Source: Candidatus Saccharimonadota bacterium (GTDB taxonomy: Bacteria; Patescibacteriota; Saccharimonadia; Saccharimonadales; Saccharimonadaceae). Taken from it: a DNA stretch of 64,000 nt. A program made the position numbers and the translations under genes. Positions 42,622-51,603 of the stretch are shown in pieces; position 1 is the first letter of the stretch; each line of letters starts with the position of its first letter. The DNA lies in contig JAFWSN010000001.1 in assembly GCA_017519305.1 (NCBI GenBank), positions 1 to 64,000 on the forward strand. The letters run 5' to 3'. The notes beneath the pieces are model-generated. The model made no database searches and was not told the origin of the DNA. It was given only the letters and a program-made list of their open reading frames with translations.

Positions 42622-43323
42622 TTATTCAGCGTTCGTATGGACTGCAACTACGTCGTCCAAATCGTCGACAGCGTCGAGCAATTTCTCAAGTTTTTCGGCA
42701 TCTTCGCCAGAAACTGGCACGAGATTGTTTGGTACGTATTGCAATTCGGCAGAGGTAACATTGAGACCAGCAGCGATCAAATCACCGCGTACTTTCATCA
42801 AATCGGAAGCGGCAGTGTAGATTTCGATACCATCTTCTTCTTCGGAAGCATCTTCGGCGCCGGCTTCAAGCGCGGTCATCAAAGCATCCTCGCCTTTGTC
42901 CGAAATCATGATTACGCCTTTTCTGGTAAATTGGAACATCACTGAACCCGGATCAGCCATGCGGCCGCCGTTTTTATCAAGCGTGTGGCGTACTTCTGGC
43001 ATGGTGCGGTTTTTGTTGTCAGTAGCAACTTCAATCACAATACCAACACCGCCTGGGCCGTAAGCTTCGTAAGTCTCTTCGATAAGAGCCGCAGCAGATT
43101 TATCAGCTACGCGAGCAATTGCGCGCTCAATGTTGGCTTTTGGCATGTTGGCAAGACGAGCTTTTTCGAGCACCATCGCAAGGGAAGGGTTCATGTTTGG
43201 ATCGGTACCGGAACGCGCCGCAATTGCGATTTGGTTGCCAATTTTCGTGAACAAAGCGCCACGCTTGGCATCAACAACCGCTTTTTGGCGTTTGGTGGTA
43301 GCCCATTTACTGTGTCCTGACAT
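42622..43323 (-). CDS. yebC: YebC/TACO1-family protein
   Basis: The 233 residues have the family start SGHSKWATTKRQKAVVDAKRG, the middle domain with YGPGGVGIVIEVATDNKNRT, and the acidic C-terminal domain. Family members act as translation factors that relieve ribosome stalling at prolines and/or as DNA-binding regulators. The start is preceded by GGAGAAA. It is monocistronic. Confidence 0.95.
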   Translation of the reverse strand: MSGHSKWATTKRQKAVVDAKRGALFTKIGNQIAIAARSGTDPNMNPSLAMVLEKARLANMPKANIERAIARVADKSAAALIEETYEAYGPGGVGIVIEVATDNKNRTMPEVRHTLDKNGGRMADPGSVMFQFTRKGVIMISDKGEDALMTALEAGAEDASEEEDGIEIYTAASDLMKVRGDLIAAGLNVTSAELQYVPNNLVPVSGEDAEKLEKLLDAVDDLDDVVAVHTNAE

Positions 43324-43407
43324 ATTATTTCTCCAAAAATTTAATAGATTAACTTCGTTTTATTTTAACATTTTTCCATCAAAAAGTCTACCTTGCTAGC
43401 GGGGTGA

Positions 43408-43722
43408 TTATTTGAAGAAGAATAATAAGAATCCGGCACCAAATATAAACACTGGGAGTATGCCCATCACGAGCATGAAAATTGCGAAGATGCGGGCCGC
43501 AGCAATTTTAGATTCGGACAGTTTAAGCAAGCCGTATTCCATCCCGAGCAAACAGAGCGCAAGCCCCAAGAGAACACCGATGCCAACTGGGCTGCCAAGC
43601 GTGCCGGTTGAAGCGTCAATTTGGATGGTCTTGCCGCTAAACATAATGAGATGTAAGAGGATTACTACACCAGAATAAATTGCCGAGCCGATGAAAATCT
43701 TTTTGTTAGTTTTGTTCAACAT
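43408..43722 (-). CDS. Small membrane protein (three helices)
   Basis: The 104-residue protein has three hydrophobic helices and no recognised family. It is the last gene of the comEC operon, sharing one base with the gene before it. Confidence 0.65.
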   Translation of the reverse strand: MLNKTNKKIFIGSAIYSGVVILLHLIMFSGKTIQIDASTGTLGSPVGIGVLLGLALCLLGMEYGLLKLSESKIAAARIFAIFMLVMGILPVFIFGAGFLLFFFK

Positions 43723-44126
43723 TATTTTACCCCTTTCTTCCAGTTTTTTTTGATTTGTTTTTTGGCGGACGCTTTAATCAATAAATTAAGTACGATTGCG
43801 GCTATTGTATATAATGCAAGAGCTTGCAAAACTTCTCCGCTCGCAAGCGACACATAATCTCTATTGCAGATATCCACCATGCATAATGTATGGCCGCCAT
43901 TCCAGTACACTAAGGTGGCAAGTAGCGCCTCAATAAGCGCTAGTAGCATGAATGGCCAATAATCTTTTTGGTAAAGATTAAATTTAGCTGATAGCTTCCC
44001 AGCGATCAATATATAGATAATGAATGGTATAGCAATAATGAATAGGCCCCAACCGTTAGCAAAAAGCACCAAGCAGGAACTAATCAGAATGTTTAAAATT
44101 ATTAGAACGATTGCTGTTGCGCTCAT
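43722..44126 (-). CDS. Small membrane protein (four helices)
   Basis: The 134-residue hydrophobic protein has about four helices, a pair of Cys in an outside loop (CMVDICNRDY) and a basic C-terminus. It overlaps the upstream gene by 4 bases. No family is recognised. Confidence 0.65.
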   Translation of the reverse strand: MSATAIVLIILNILISSCLVLFANGWGLFIIAIPFIIYILIAGKLSAKFNLYQKDYWPFMLLALIEALLATLVYWNGGHTLCMVDICNRDYVSLASGEVLQALALYTIAAIVLNLLIKASAKKQIKKNWKKGVK

Positions 44127-44527
44127 TTTATCCCTTTCTTTTTGTTTGCAACTTTAACAGTGATATAGATAGCTAGATGCGAAATTGCGGCACAGAGGAA
44201 ATAAATGCCGATGTTGCTTGCGCTTCGCTTGCCGTTGCTGAGTACTTCTAGGAACATAGTAACCATAAACCATCCTGCCAGTGCGCCAAACGCAGCCGAG
44301 ATTGCTAAACGCAAGATTAACTTGTTTTCCGGAATGTTCTGTTTGGCTAGAAGCAGTCCAGCCGGAATAGTGTAGGCCAGTGCCAATAAGGCCATGAAAA
44401 GAGCGACCGCAATGGAGCCGCCATTAGCACTCGTTCTAAGCATATATAAGCAAAAAACTAGAACTACACCAGAGGCGCTCGCTGAACCAAAGGCGTAATA
44501 TGTTGAAAAGAAATTTTTAATACTCAT
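44123..44527 (-). CDS. Small membrane protein (four helices)
   Basis: The 134-residue hydrophobic protein has about four helices and a Lys-rich end. It overlaps comEC by 4 bases (ATGA). Its size and layout are like the next gene, so the two may be old duplicates; the identity is too low to be sure. Confidence 0.65.
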   Translation of the reverse strand: MSIKNFFSTYYAFGSASASGVVLVFCLYMLRTSANGGSIAVALFMALLALAYTIPAGLLLAKQNIPENKLILRLAISAAFGALAGWFMVTMFLEVLSNGKRSASNIGIYFLCAAISHLAIYITVKVANKKKGIK

Positions 44528-45666
44528 GCCTTAATTATATAGCGTCTACGCTTTTTGCGCCACCCGATAATTAGGGTCACCAAGATCGAAAGATAGAGTA
44601 AAAACACCCATGCGTTGTGCGGCGGAATTTTTACCGTAAAATAACTTTGCGTCGCAAAAAATTCCACGATCAAAATATGAAGACGAAGTAGGCCCTTCGC
44701 GAAGAAAGCAAAAATCGGTCCAACGATTGGCAGACCGGCACCAAACGTCAGTCCCATTGCAAATGGCAGAGTCGGCAGAATTAATAAGTTTGCCGCAATA
44801 GCCAGCAGTGAAAATGAGCCAAAATGATAAAGTGTAATCGGCAAGGTAGCAAGCGTCGCCGCGACGGTCGTAATAATGACCGAACCAACAAACGGCGGCT
44901 TTGCTTTGCCGTAGCAAAAGCGCTGGATTTTTGGCGCGAGCACCAGCACTCCCGTAAAAGAAGCAAACGACATTTGCCAGCCAAGGTTTTCTAAAAAGCT
45001 CGGGTTAATTAAAAGCGTGATCGTGGCGGCAAGCAAAATAATCCGCCAAGGCTCAAACTTTCGCCCCACATACCAGGCAATCAAAGAAAGTATCGCCACG
45101 ATTCCGGCTCGCAAAATGGACGGCGTAAAACCAATTAAGGACATAAATAAAACTATCAAAATAAGCGTCGCAATTAGCCCAACTCGCCGCGAAATCCGGC
45201 CAAAAACTTTGCGCGTGACGTCGATTAAAATAGATAAATGCGTACCGGACGCCACTACGATATGCGCCAACCCAATGGCGCGCAAATTTTGGCTGAGCGT
45301 TTCCGGTAGGCCGTCCTTGATGCCAAGAAGATACGCTATACCAAGTTTGGATTCGGGCGAACCAATGTTTAAATCGATCTGCGTTTTGTAACTATCACGA
45401 AAAGCAAGAATAAAATCAGCCGAGGTAAGATTGTTTGTCTCGTCGGTATATTTTTTCGCGGCGATAATCACCCCTGATAAAAACGCCAAAACTATGAAAG
45501 TATGATTTGGATAACAAAAAGCATAAATCAAAAGTACAAGAGCAAACAAAATCCAAAGCGGGGAAGCGAAAAAATTCCAATGCAAAACTTGCATCAAAAC
45601 CATGCCCGAAACGACGCCAAGACACATTGCCACCAGAACGTATGATTGGTGAAAAAACTTTTTCAC
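44524..45666 (-). CDS. comEC: ComEC/Rec2-family DNA uptake channel, short form
   Basis: The start is GTG (45664-45666), with a minus-strand TAATAC 7 bases upstream. The 380 residues cover the competence domain: hydrophobic N-terminus, the family phrase AYLLGIKDGLPETLSQNLRAIGLAHIVVASGTHLSI and a block of helices. The N-terminal OB-like region is reduced and the C-terminal metallo-beta-lactamase-like nuclease domain is absent. ComEC carries ssDNA across the inner membrane; the missing nuclease role might be met by another protein, for example the secreted HNH nuclease (inference). Confidence 0.9.
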   Translation of the reverse strand: MKKFFHQSYVLVAMCLGVVSGMVLMQVLHWNFFASPLWILFALVLLIYAFCYPNHTFIVLAFLSGVIIAAKKYTDETNNLTSADFILAFRDSYKTQIDLNIGSPESKLGIAYLLGIKDGLPETLSQNLRAIGLAHIVVASGTHLSILIDVTRKVFGRISRRVGLIATLILIVLFMSLIGFTPSILRAGIVAILSLIAWYVGRKFEPWRIILLAATITLLINPSFLENLGWQMSFASFTGVLVLAPKIQRFCYGKAKPPFVGSVIITTVAATLATLPITLYHFGSFSLLAIAANLLILPTLPFAMGLTFGAGLPIVGPIFAFFAKGLLRLHILIVEFFATQSYFTVKIPPHNAWVFLLYLSILVTLIIGWRKKRRRYIIKA

Positions 45667-45682
45667 CGGGCAAGTATTAGCA
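45667..45682 (-). promoter_or_regulatory. comEC promoter, leaderless type with GTG start
   Basis: Minus-strand TATGCTAATAC, a 7-base gap, then GTG. No ribosome binding site is visible. Confidence 0.6.
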
Positions 45683-45736
45683 TAGCTTTCCTAGAGTTTC
45701 AACCCATCACGCCGCAATCTGGTATAATAATGGCAT

Positions 45737-45813
45737 GCACCCGTAGCTCAGTGGATTAGAGCATCTGTCTTCGGAACAGAGGGTCGTGGGTTCGAGTCCC
45801 TCCGGGTGTACCA
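45737..45813 (+). tRNA. tRNA-Arg (anticodon TCG)
   Basis: Acceptor GCACCCG/CGGGTGT with G1-U72, anticodon loop CTTCGGA with stem TCTGT/ACAGA, T-loop TTCGAGT, discriminator A and encoded CCA. TATAAT (45723-45728) ends 8 bases before G1. No terminator follows; the ABC transporter operon starts 26 bases later. Confidence 0.96.
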
Positions 45814-45839
45814 ATATAACCATTAAGGAGAGATAGGAA

Positions 45840-46829
45840 ATGTTCGAACAACCCCTTAAGGAAACAAACAAATTCAAAGTATTCGCCATGGCTTTGTTGG
45901 GTTTAGCAATTATCGCCGTTGGCGCTTTTTTGTGCATAAACAAACCACGCGACAAGCGTAAAATTACAGCAATCTACGAATATTCGCAGGCCTGTTCGGT
46001 AATTACGTTAGTCAAAGAAAATCAATTACTAGAAAAATATTTGCCGGATGACGTAGAAATTGAATGGGTAATGATGGATAGTGGCAGCGACAGACGCGAT
46101 GCTATTGCTACCGACCGTGCGCAAATCGGTGTTGTCGAAAATCTTAAAGTAATTACTTCACTCGAAAATGATTATCCGCTAAGGATTTTGGCTAATGGCC
46201 CAGCATCGTATCGTGGTATTTACACTGCAGATGACAATATTAATTCAGCGGCTGATTTAGCCGACAAAAAAATCGCCTACCAAGGCACCGGTGCTGGTCT
46301 AACACTCAAGAAAGACTTGGCAGAGAACTATCAAATCAATCTCACGGACGATCAGCTACTTTCATTAAACGAACAACAATTAATTGATCTCATTGCTCAA
46401 GATCAAGTTGACGCTGCAGTAATGACCAGGGTAATGGCTTCCAAAGCTATGCAGGTGCGTCCAGACCTCAGGATGGTTCACAGCCTAACCGAGGAGACCG
46501 CCAGAATCGGTGCAACTTATTGGCTAATCGGTAGCGTAAGTTATTTCGACCAGAACCCAGATTTGCTTGAGCCAGTGATGAAAGCTTACACTGAAGCAAT
46601 TGAAACTATTAATAAGGATCCAAAAGCAGTTGCTGAGCAGCTCTCGCCACTCTTCGAGATCGACGCTGAAATTATCGAACAAGAGTTCTTGGATTTTGCG
46701 CCAATCGTTGAAATTTATGGCTATGACGAAATCGCCGAAATGCTCTACGAAAACGGTGAGTTAGACGAAGCACCAAAGAAATTCGCAGAAATTCCTTACT
46801 ATGAAAGCACGCCAAAGAAAGCAGAATAA
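45840..46829 (+). CDS. ABC transporter substrate-binding protein (SsuA/TauA/THI5-like)
   Basis: The 329-residue protein has an N-terminal membrane anchor (about 12-35) instead of a lipobox. A NMT1/THI5-type periplasmic-binding fold follows (RAQIGVVENLKVITSL, GIYTADDNINSAADLADKKIAYQGTGAG, DAAVMTRVMASKAM). This family imports nitrate, sulfonates, taurine or thiamine precursors; the ligand is unknown. AAGGAGA precedes the ATG. It is first of an importer operon probably read through from tRNA-Arg. Confidence 0.88.
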   Translation: MFEQPLKETNKFKVFAMALLGLAIIAVGAFLCINKPRDKRKITAIYEYSQACSVITLVKENQLLEKYLPDDVEIEWVMMDSGSDRRDAIATDRAQIGVVENLKVITSLENDYPLRILANGPASYRGIYTADDNINSAADLADKKIAYQGTGAGLTLKKDLAENYQINLTDDQLLSLNEQQLIDLIAQDQVDAAVMTRVMASKAMQVRPDLRMVHSLTEETARIGATYWLIGSVSYFDQNPDLLEPVMKAYTEAIETINKDPKAVAEQLSPLFEIDAEIIEQEFLDFAPIVEIYGYDEIAEMLYENGELDEAPKKFAEIPYYESTPKKAE

Positions 46830-47604
46830 AAACAAACTTGTAACCTTCCTGAAGCGCCTTGCGCCATTCTTGGTCATTATCGCGCTTTGGGAATGCGCGT
46901 CTAGACTAGGTTGGGTACCGAAATTTATCCTGCCTAGTTTATCGACGATTACGGGAACTTTGTTCCGTGAATTATTCACCGGTACTTTATTTTTCAATTT
47001 AATACGATCGCTTTTAATTCTGATCGCGGGACTAGCTATTGATTTGGTCGTATCGCTAATTATTATTTTGGCATGCATCAAATTTCAAAGTTTCAAATAT
47101 TTTTACAAGACAGTCGCTACTATGATGAACTCGATTCCAAGTATGGCACTTTTGCCACTTATCATTATGTGGTTCGGGATTGGCGATTCGGCAATTATTG
47201 CGTTGGTTACGCATAGCGTAGTTTGGACGTTTACGATTTATATTTTGGACGGCATTAATTCGCTACCCAAAATTTATCAAGAATTTGCTGATAATATTAA
47301 CCTAGACCTAAAAAGCCGGATCAAAGATATTTATATCCCAGCACTTTTGCCAAATATTACAGCTGGGCTCAAGGTGGTTTGGGGCAGGGCATGGCGTTCG
47401 TTGATCGGGGCAGAAGTTGCTTTCGGCGCGATTGGCGCAGCAGGTGGCCTAGGCTACTACATCAACATCAATCGTTACAATGGCGACATGGCAAAAGTTT
47501 TTTCGGGAATCATTATTATCGCTGCGGTTGGTTTGATTGTTGATCTAGCGGTCTTTAGTAATATTGAAAAGAAAATGAAAAAGTGGGGGACGCTCCATGA
47601 GTAA
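46801..47604 (+). CDS. ABC transporter permease (SsuC/TauC-like)
   Basis: The 267-residue protein has six helices in the BPD_transp_1 domain and the EAA-like loop GAEVAFGAIGAAGGLGYYI. It overlaps the binding-protein gene by 29 bases and the ATPase gene by 8. Confidence 0.9.
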   Translation: MKARQRKQNKNKLVTFLKRLAPFLVIIALWECASRLGWVPKFILPSLSTITGTLFRELFTGTLFFNLIRSLLILIAGLAIDLVVSLIIILACIKFQSFKYFYKTVATMMNSIPSMALLPLIIMWFGIGDSAIIALVTHSVVWTFTIYILDGINSLPKIYQEFADNINLDLKSRIKDIYIPALLPNITAGLKVVWGRAWRSLIGAEVAFGAIGAAGGLGYYININRYNGDMAKVFSGIIIIAAVGLIVDLAVFSNIEKKMKKWGTLHE

Positions 47605-48280
47605 AGCAGTTTTTGAAGCAATCGACATTTGCAAAAGTTTTGATGAACGAAAAATCTTAAAGGATGTTACGTTTAGCTTACACAAAAGCGAAATCATGGC
47701 TATTGTCGGTAAGTCCGGCTGCGGTAAAACAACCCTGCTTAGGATTCTTGCCAACTTAGAACTTCCGGATAGTGGCGAGCTCCTATTCGATGGTCAACCA
47801 CAAAAGAATCCAACGCCAAACATTATCTTTATTCAGCAAGATTACAACCAATTGTTGCCGTGGAAAAGCGTAATTAATAATGTAGCTTATCCAGCTATTG
47901 CGACTAAAAAATATTCCAAAGAGGACGCTTTTAGGCGAGCCAAAGAATTGCTCGAAAAAATGGATTTAGCAGAATTTGTCGATTATTATCCTCGCGAACT
48001 TTCTGGTGGCATGAAACAGCGAGTGGCGATTGCTCGGGCACTGATTATGGAGCCAAAAATTTTGCTGCTCGATGAACCTTTTGGCGCAGTAGATCGAGAA
48101 TCGAGAGAAAAAGTTTACGGCATTATTAAAAAACTTTGCAACGAATATGGTACGGCGGTACTACTCGTTACGCACAATTTGCAGGAAGCCAAAAACGTAG
48201 CGAAGAAAATTATTTATTTTGAAGCAAATACCGTTAAAATTATAACTAGCGCAGAATTCAACAAAATAATAGGAGTTTAG
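47597..48280 (+). CDS. ABC transporter ATP-binding protein (SsuB/TauB-like)
   Basis: The 227-residue protein has Walker A GKSGCGKTT, Q-loop FIQQDYNQLLPW, signature LSGGMKQRVAIARAL, Walker B ILLLDEPFGAVD and H-loop LVTHNLQEA. It completes a three-gene importer. The short C-terminus is normal for the subfamily. Confidence 0.94.
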   Translation: MSKAVFEAIDICKSFDERKILKDVTFSLHKSEIMAIVGKSGCGKTTLLRILANLELPDSGELLFDGQPQKNPTPNIIFIQQDYNQLLPWKSVINNVAYPAIATKKYSKEDAFRRAKELLEKMDLAEFVDYYPRELSGGMKQRVAIARALIMEPKILLLDEPFGAVDRESREKVYGIIKKLCNEYGTAVLLVTHNLQEAKNVAKKIIYFEANTVKIITSAEFNKIIGV

Positions 48281-48282
48281 GC

Positions 48283-49032
48283 ATGAAAATTATTACACTC
48301 AACTTAGCTAGAAAAGACGATCTTGGCATGGACTATGACGCCCGCATCAAAAGTGTCGCGGAATTTTTAGACAAAGAGGGTGCCGATATTGTTTGCTTCC
48401 AAGAAGTTTCCTTTTCCGATTCACAGAGTCTTGCTGATGACATCAATCAGCTAATGAAAAAACCGTATAAAAATGTTTGGTCCAAACTTAGTCGCAAATG
48501 CAAGATTGCCAACCTTGCACCGGCCAAGCGCGCGACTAGCATGAAAAAAATGTATGCCAAAGACAAGAATGCAATTTTCACCGACGGCGAAGCAATTATG
48601 TCGAATCTGGATTTGATTAAGCAAAAAACTATCCACTTACACAAAGTTCCAAACGACGAACGCGGTCGTCGTGACCCGCATCCGCACATCGTGCAAAGTT
48701 TGGATTTTGGCGACATTAAAATTTCAAACATTCATTTTGCCGCCAACAACAATGCGCATTTTCAACTCGAAGAAACGTTGAACAAAATCAAACACGACCG
48801 CATCATTATTGGCGATTTTAATATGACGAGCGCCATGATTAATGAATATCGCAGTTTATGGCAAGATGATTATCGCGAGGCTTCTGAATTTTATGACTAT
48901 GTTTCTTTCCCGGCAGACGGCGTAGCATATGATCACGTTTTGATTCCGAAAAAATACAAACTAAAATCACTAAGAACTCAGGACGGTTTGTCGGACCATA
49001 GCGCCGTTATTATCGAGCTAGTTGACTTGTAA
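48283..49032 (+). CDS. Endonuclease/exonuclease/phosphatase family protein
   Basis: The 249 residues show the EEP fold: N-terminal TLNLA, FQEVSF with the catalytic Glu, IIGDFNM and the closing DGLSDHSAVI. The substrate is unknown (nucleic acid or phospho-ester). There is no signal peptide. AGGAG precedes the start and it is directly behind the importer operon. Confidence 0.9.
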   Translation: MKIITLNLARKDDLGMDYDARIKSVAEFLDKEGADIVCFQEVSFSDSQSLADDINQLMKKPYKNVWSKLSRKCKIANLAPAKRATSMKKMYAKDKNAIFTDGEAIMSNLDLIKQKTIHLHKVPNDERGRRDPHPHIVQSLDFGDIKISNIHFAANNNAHFQLEETLNKIKHDRIIIGDFNMTSAMINEYRSLWQDDYREASEFYDYVSFPADGVAYDHVLIPKKYKLKSLRTQDGLSDHSAVIIELVDL

Positions 49033-49091
49033 AAATAGCCTTTTTATTGTATAATTAATAAAATTGTACATTTGAAAGGTGGTGATGCTTC

Positions 49092-49817
49092 GTGTTCACG
49101 AGCGAACTTGAGACGAGAGAGTTTTCCAGCTATAAAATGCCGGAAAGATACCGGAACATAGCGGAAAAATATTTGGCGGAAGCGCAGACGATTTTTGGAA
49201 ATGATTTGTTATTTTTCTCAATCACTAGTAGTTGCGCAATGGATTTGTGCATCGACGGCTGGTCAGATATTGACGTCCTAATTGTGACGAAAAATTTCGA
49301 TCTGGAGAAGAACAAATTGATCCACGAAGCCGGCAGTGCTCACGATATTCGTATCGCATTGATGCTACTTACGCAGTACGAATTCGAACACAACTTGCTC
49401 GACGACAAAACCAGAGTCGTAATCTGGCAGTTGAGAGAGAGGCAAATTTGTCCGAATTTCGTTAATGGTAGTTTGAGTATTCCGTATGTCACGCTTGGGA
49501 GTATCCAAAACGACGACAAAACGATGATGCCCACTTATCTTCATAAATTAAGAAGATTATTCTGGGAGGACACCAAGAATAGCAAGCGCCCAATCATCAA
49601 GATGTTGTATATCGTCATTAAGATGAGGCTGCGCCAGCGAGAACGCATCGTTTATACGTATGTTGGAGCTTTCCAACAATTCGCAAAACTCTATGGTGAG
49701 CCGGAATTTGATATCCTGAAGGAGATTATGTCCAAGTCAAAAGATCCGTCACCAGAATTCTTAGCTTATGCTCAGAATGTAGTAAAAATGCTTTGCGTAG
49801 GTGAAGACGACACCTAA
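49092..49817 (+). CDS. Nucleotidyltransferase-fold protein
   Basis: The start is GTG 49092 behind AAAGGTGG; an ATG at 49137 is an alternative. The 241 residues have a minimal NTase core with S-x-x-x-D-x-x-x-x-x-x-SDIDVLIV (residues about 38-60), then a helical C-terminal half. It resembles aminoglycoside-nucleotidyltransferase-type or MNT-like proteins; no HEPN partner gene is adjacent, so a toxin-antitoxin assignment is not supported. Confidence 0.78.
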   Translation: MFTSELETREFSSYKMPERYRNIAEKYLAEAQTIFGNDLLFFSITSSCAMDLCIDGWSDIDVLIVTKNFDLEKNKLIHEAGSAHDIRIALMLLTQYEFEHNLLDDKTRVVIWQLRERQICPNFVNGSLSIPYVTLGSIQNDDKTMMPTYLHKLRRLFWEDTKNSKRPIIKMLYIVIKMRLRQRERIVYTYVGAFQQFAKLYGEPEFDILKEIMSKSKDPSPEFLAYAQNVVKMLCVGEDDT

Positions 49818-49843
49818 AAAACGAGCCCACCGGCTCGTTTTTT
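49816..49843. terminator. Bidirectional terminator
   Basis: AAAAAACGAGCC pairs with GGCTCGTTTTTT around CACC, between convergent genes. Confidence 0.93.
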
Positions 49844-49849
49844 CTTGTT

Positions 49850-50287
49850 CTATAACTCAACCCTAAAGAAATTCGTATCGTATATTTCGGCGCCGTGGTT
49901 TTTGTAGAATTCTTGTGCTACTTCGCGACCATTGCCGCAAGTGAATTCCATGCGTTTGCAGCCTTTTTCGCGCGCCCACACAAGCATCTCGTTCCAAAGC
50001 GCGGAGCCTACGCCGCCAGTGCGACTTTCGGCATCAACTACGAAGTCTTCGAGGTAGGCATTCCTAGAAATACCAGGGCCCATATTGACAGAAAGCGAAG
50101 CCATGCCAATGATGCGGCCGTCTTCTTTAGCTACGAGCAAATCATGCCACGGGGAATTAATAATATCGGTAAACCATTGTTCTGGAATTTCGCCTTTGTC
50201 TTTGCCGCTACGTGAAAGCTGAATTAAAAGCTCGCGCACGCGCTGGGCGGTTTCTGGTGAATATTCAGTTAGTCTTTCAATAATCAT
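49850..50287 (-). CDS. GNAT-family N-acetyltransferase
   Basis: The 145-residue protein has the acetyl-CoA site VDAESRTGGVGSALWNEML and C-terminal FYKNHGAEIYDTNFF. It overlaps glmM by 4 bases, third gene in a pta-glmM-GNAT operon. The acceptor is unknown; the context suggests amino-sugar or small-molecule acetylation, but it could be a protein acetylase. Confidence 0.88.
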   Translation of the reverse strand: MIIERLTEYSPETAQRVRELLIQLSRSGKDKGEIPEQWFTDIINSPWHDLLVAKEDGRIIGMASLSVNMGPGISRNAYLEDFVVDAESRTGGVGSALWNEMLVWAREKGCKRMEFTCGNGREVAQEFYKNHGAEIYDTNFFRVEL

Positions 50288-51603
50288 AAAAGCTCCTTTA
50301 ATTTAGCTTCGAGTTCGTTTAGTAAACCAGAAATTGTAACTTCATCATTACCCCACATCATCAAACGAATCAAATTTTCTGTGCCGCTTGGGCGGACCAA
50401 CAATCGTCCAGCCACAGCGTGTAATTTTTCTTCAAAATCAAGCAAAACTTTTTTAACCTCATCGGAATTCTTGAGCTTTTCTTTCATTTCCGGAGTGGCT
50501 TCGAAGTTTGAGCTAACTTGCGGCATCTTGGTAATAATGCCGGCAAGCTCAGACAAGCTAGAACCAGTTTCTGCTACAACTTTTGCAATTGAAAGTGCGG
50601 TTAGCATGCCATCGCCAGTCGGCTCGCCCGGCAAAGTTACGTGGCCATTTTGTTCGCTGCCAAGTCCAATATTATTTTCACGCATACCGGCCGAAACGTG
50701 CTGGTCACCTACCGGTACAACTTCGAGATGGACGCCAGATTCTTTGCCCCATTCAAGCAAACCTTGGTTCGCAGTGACCGTTACTACGGCGGCTGGCAAG
50801 CCAAGATGTTTGGCGAGAATCGCCGTCATATGATCGCCGTCCACGAGATTGCCTTTTTCGTCCACCATCAAACAACGGTCGCCATCGCCATCAAACGCGG
50901 CACCAAAATCCAAATGATTTTCTTGGACGAATTTCGTCAATCCTTCAATATGAGTACTGCCGCAGTCGGCATTAATGCCTTGGCCGAATTCGGCATCGAC
51001 ATTGATAAGATGAACTTCTGCGCCGAGTGCTTCGAAAACGGTTTTATTAATTACGCTCATCGCACCATTCGCACAGTCCAGACCAACTTTAAGCCCACTA
51101 AAGTCAACGTCGCCGATATATTTATATAGATGTTCGAGATAACGCTCGACGGCTTCGTCGTGCAGATTCTCGCGGAGCTCGGTAGCTACTACTTCATAAT
51201 CTTGATCAGCATCAATAGCGGCTTCGATAACTGCTTCGCCAGCATTTGAAATTTTACGATAAGAATCGCCATCACGCTCAAAAACTTTAACACCATTGTC
51301 TGTGTATGGGTTGTGCGAGGCGGTGATGTCAATCGCAAAATCAAACCCAGCCGTGTAAAAAACGTAGCCAATGGCTGGAGTTGGCAAAACATCAACGGAA
51401 CTATATTCCACGCCGAGCGTTTCAAACGCTTCTTCAAAACTACGAATCATCCACTCGGTCGATTCGCGCGTGTCACCACCAATCAAAACTTTAATGTCGC
51501 TGCTGCCGGCATAATCCACCAAGCCCTTAGCGACCGCGCGCAAGAAACGCGGCGTAAAATCAACGGCTTTTTTACGAATACCATCAGTACCAAAATATTT
51601 CAT
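50284..51603 (-). CDS. glmM: Phosphoglucosamine mutase
   Basis: The start at 51603 (MKYFGTDGIR) follows GGAGAAA; longer versions run into pta. The 439 residues have the phosphoserine loop TASHNPYTDNG, the metal loop DGDGDRC, the sugar loop EQNGHV and the phosphate-binding loop RPSGTENLIR. GlmM makes glucosamine-1-phosphate for UDP-GlcNAc. A related phosphomannomutase activity is possible. It overlaps pta by 4 bases (ATGA). Confidence 0.9.
   Translation of the reverse strand: MKYFGTDGIRKKAVDFTPRFLRAVAKGLVDYAGSSDIKVLIGGDTRESTEWMIRSFEEAFETLGVEYSSVDVLPTPAIGYVFYTAGFDFAIDITASHNPYTDNGVKVFERDGDSYRKISNAGEAVIEAAIDADQDYEVVATELRENLHDEAVERYLEHLYKYIGDVDFSGLKVGLDCANGAMSVINKTVFEALGAEVHLINVDAEFGQGINADCGSTHIEGLTKFVQENHLDFGAAFDGDGDRCLMVDEKGNLVDGDHMTAILAKHLGLPAAVVTVTANQGLLEWGKESGVHLEVVPVGDQHVSAGMRENNIGLGSEQNGHVTLPGEPTGDGMLTALSIAKVVAETGSSLSELAGIITKMPQVSSNFEATPEMKEKLKNSDEVKKVLLDFEEKLHAVAGRLLVRPSGTENLIRLMMWGNDEVTISGLLNELEAKLKELL

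Noticed and set aside
45814-45839. Riboswitch (for example TPP) before the NMT1/THI5-like importer
   Set aside because: The 26-base gap between tRNA-Arg and the start codon is too short for any known riboswitch.
49092-49817. MNT/HEPN toxin-antitoxin module
   Set aside because: The NTase core is present but there is no HEPN partner; flanking genes are an EEP protein and a terminator.
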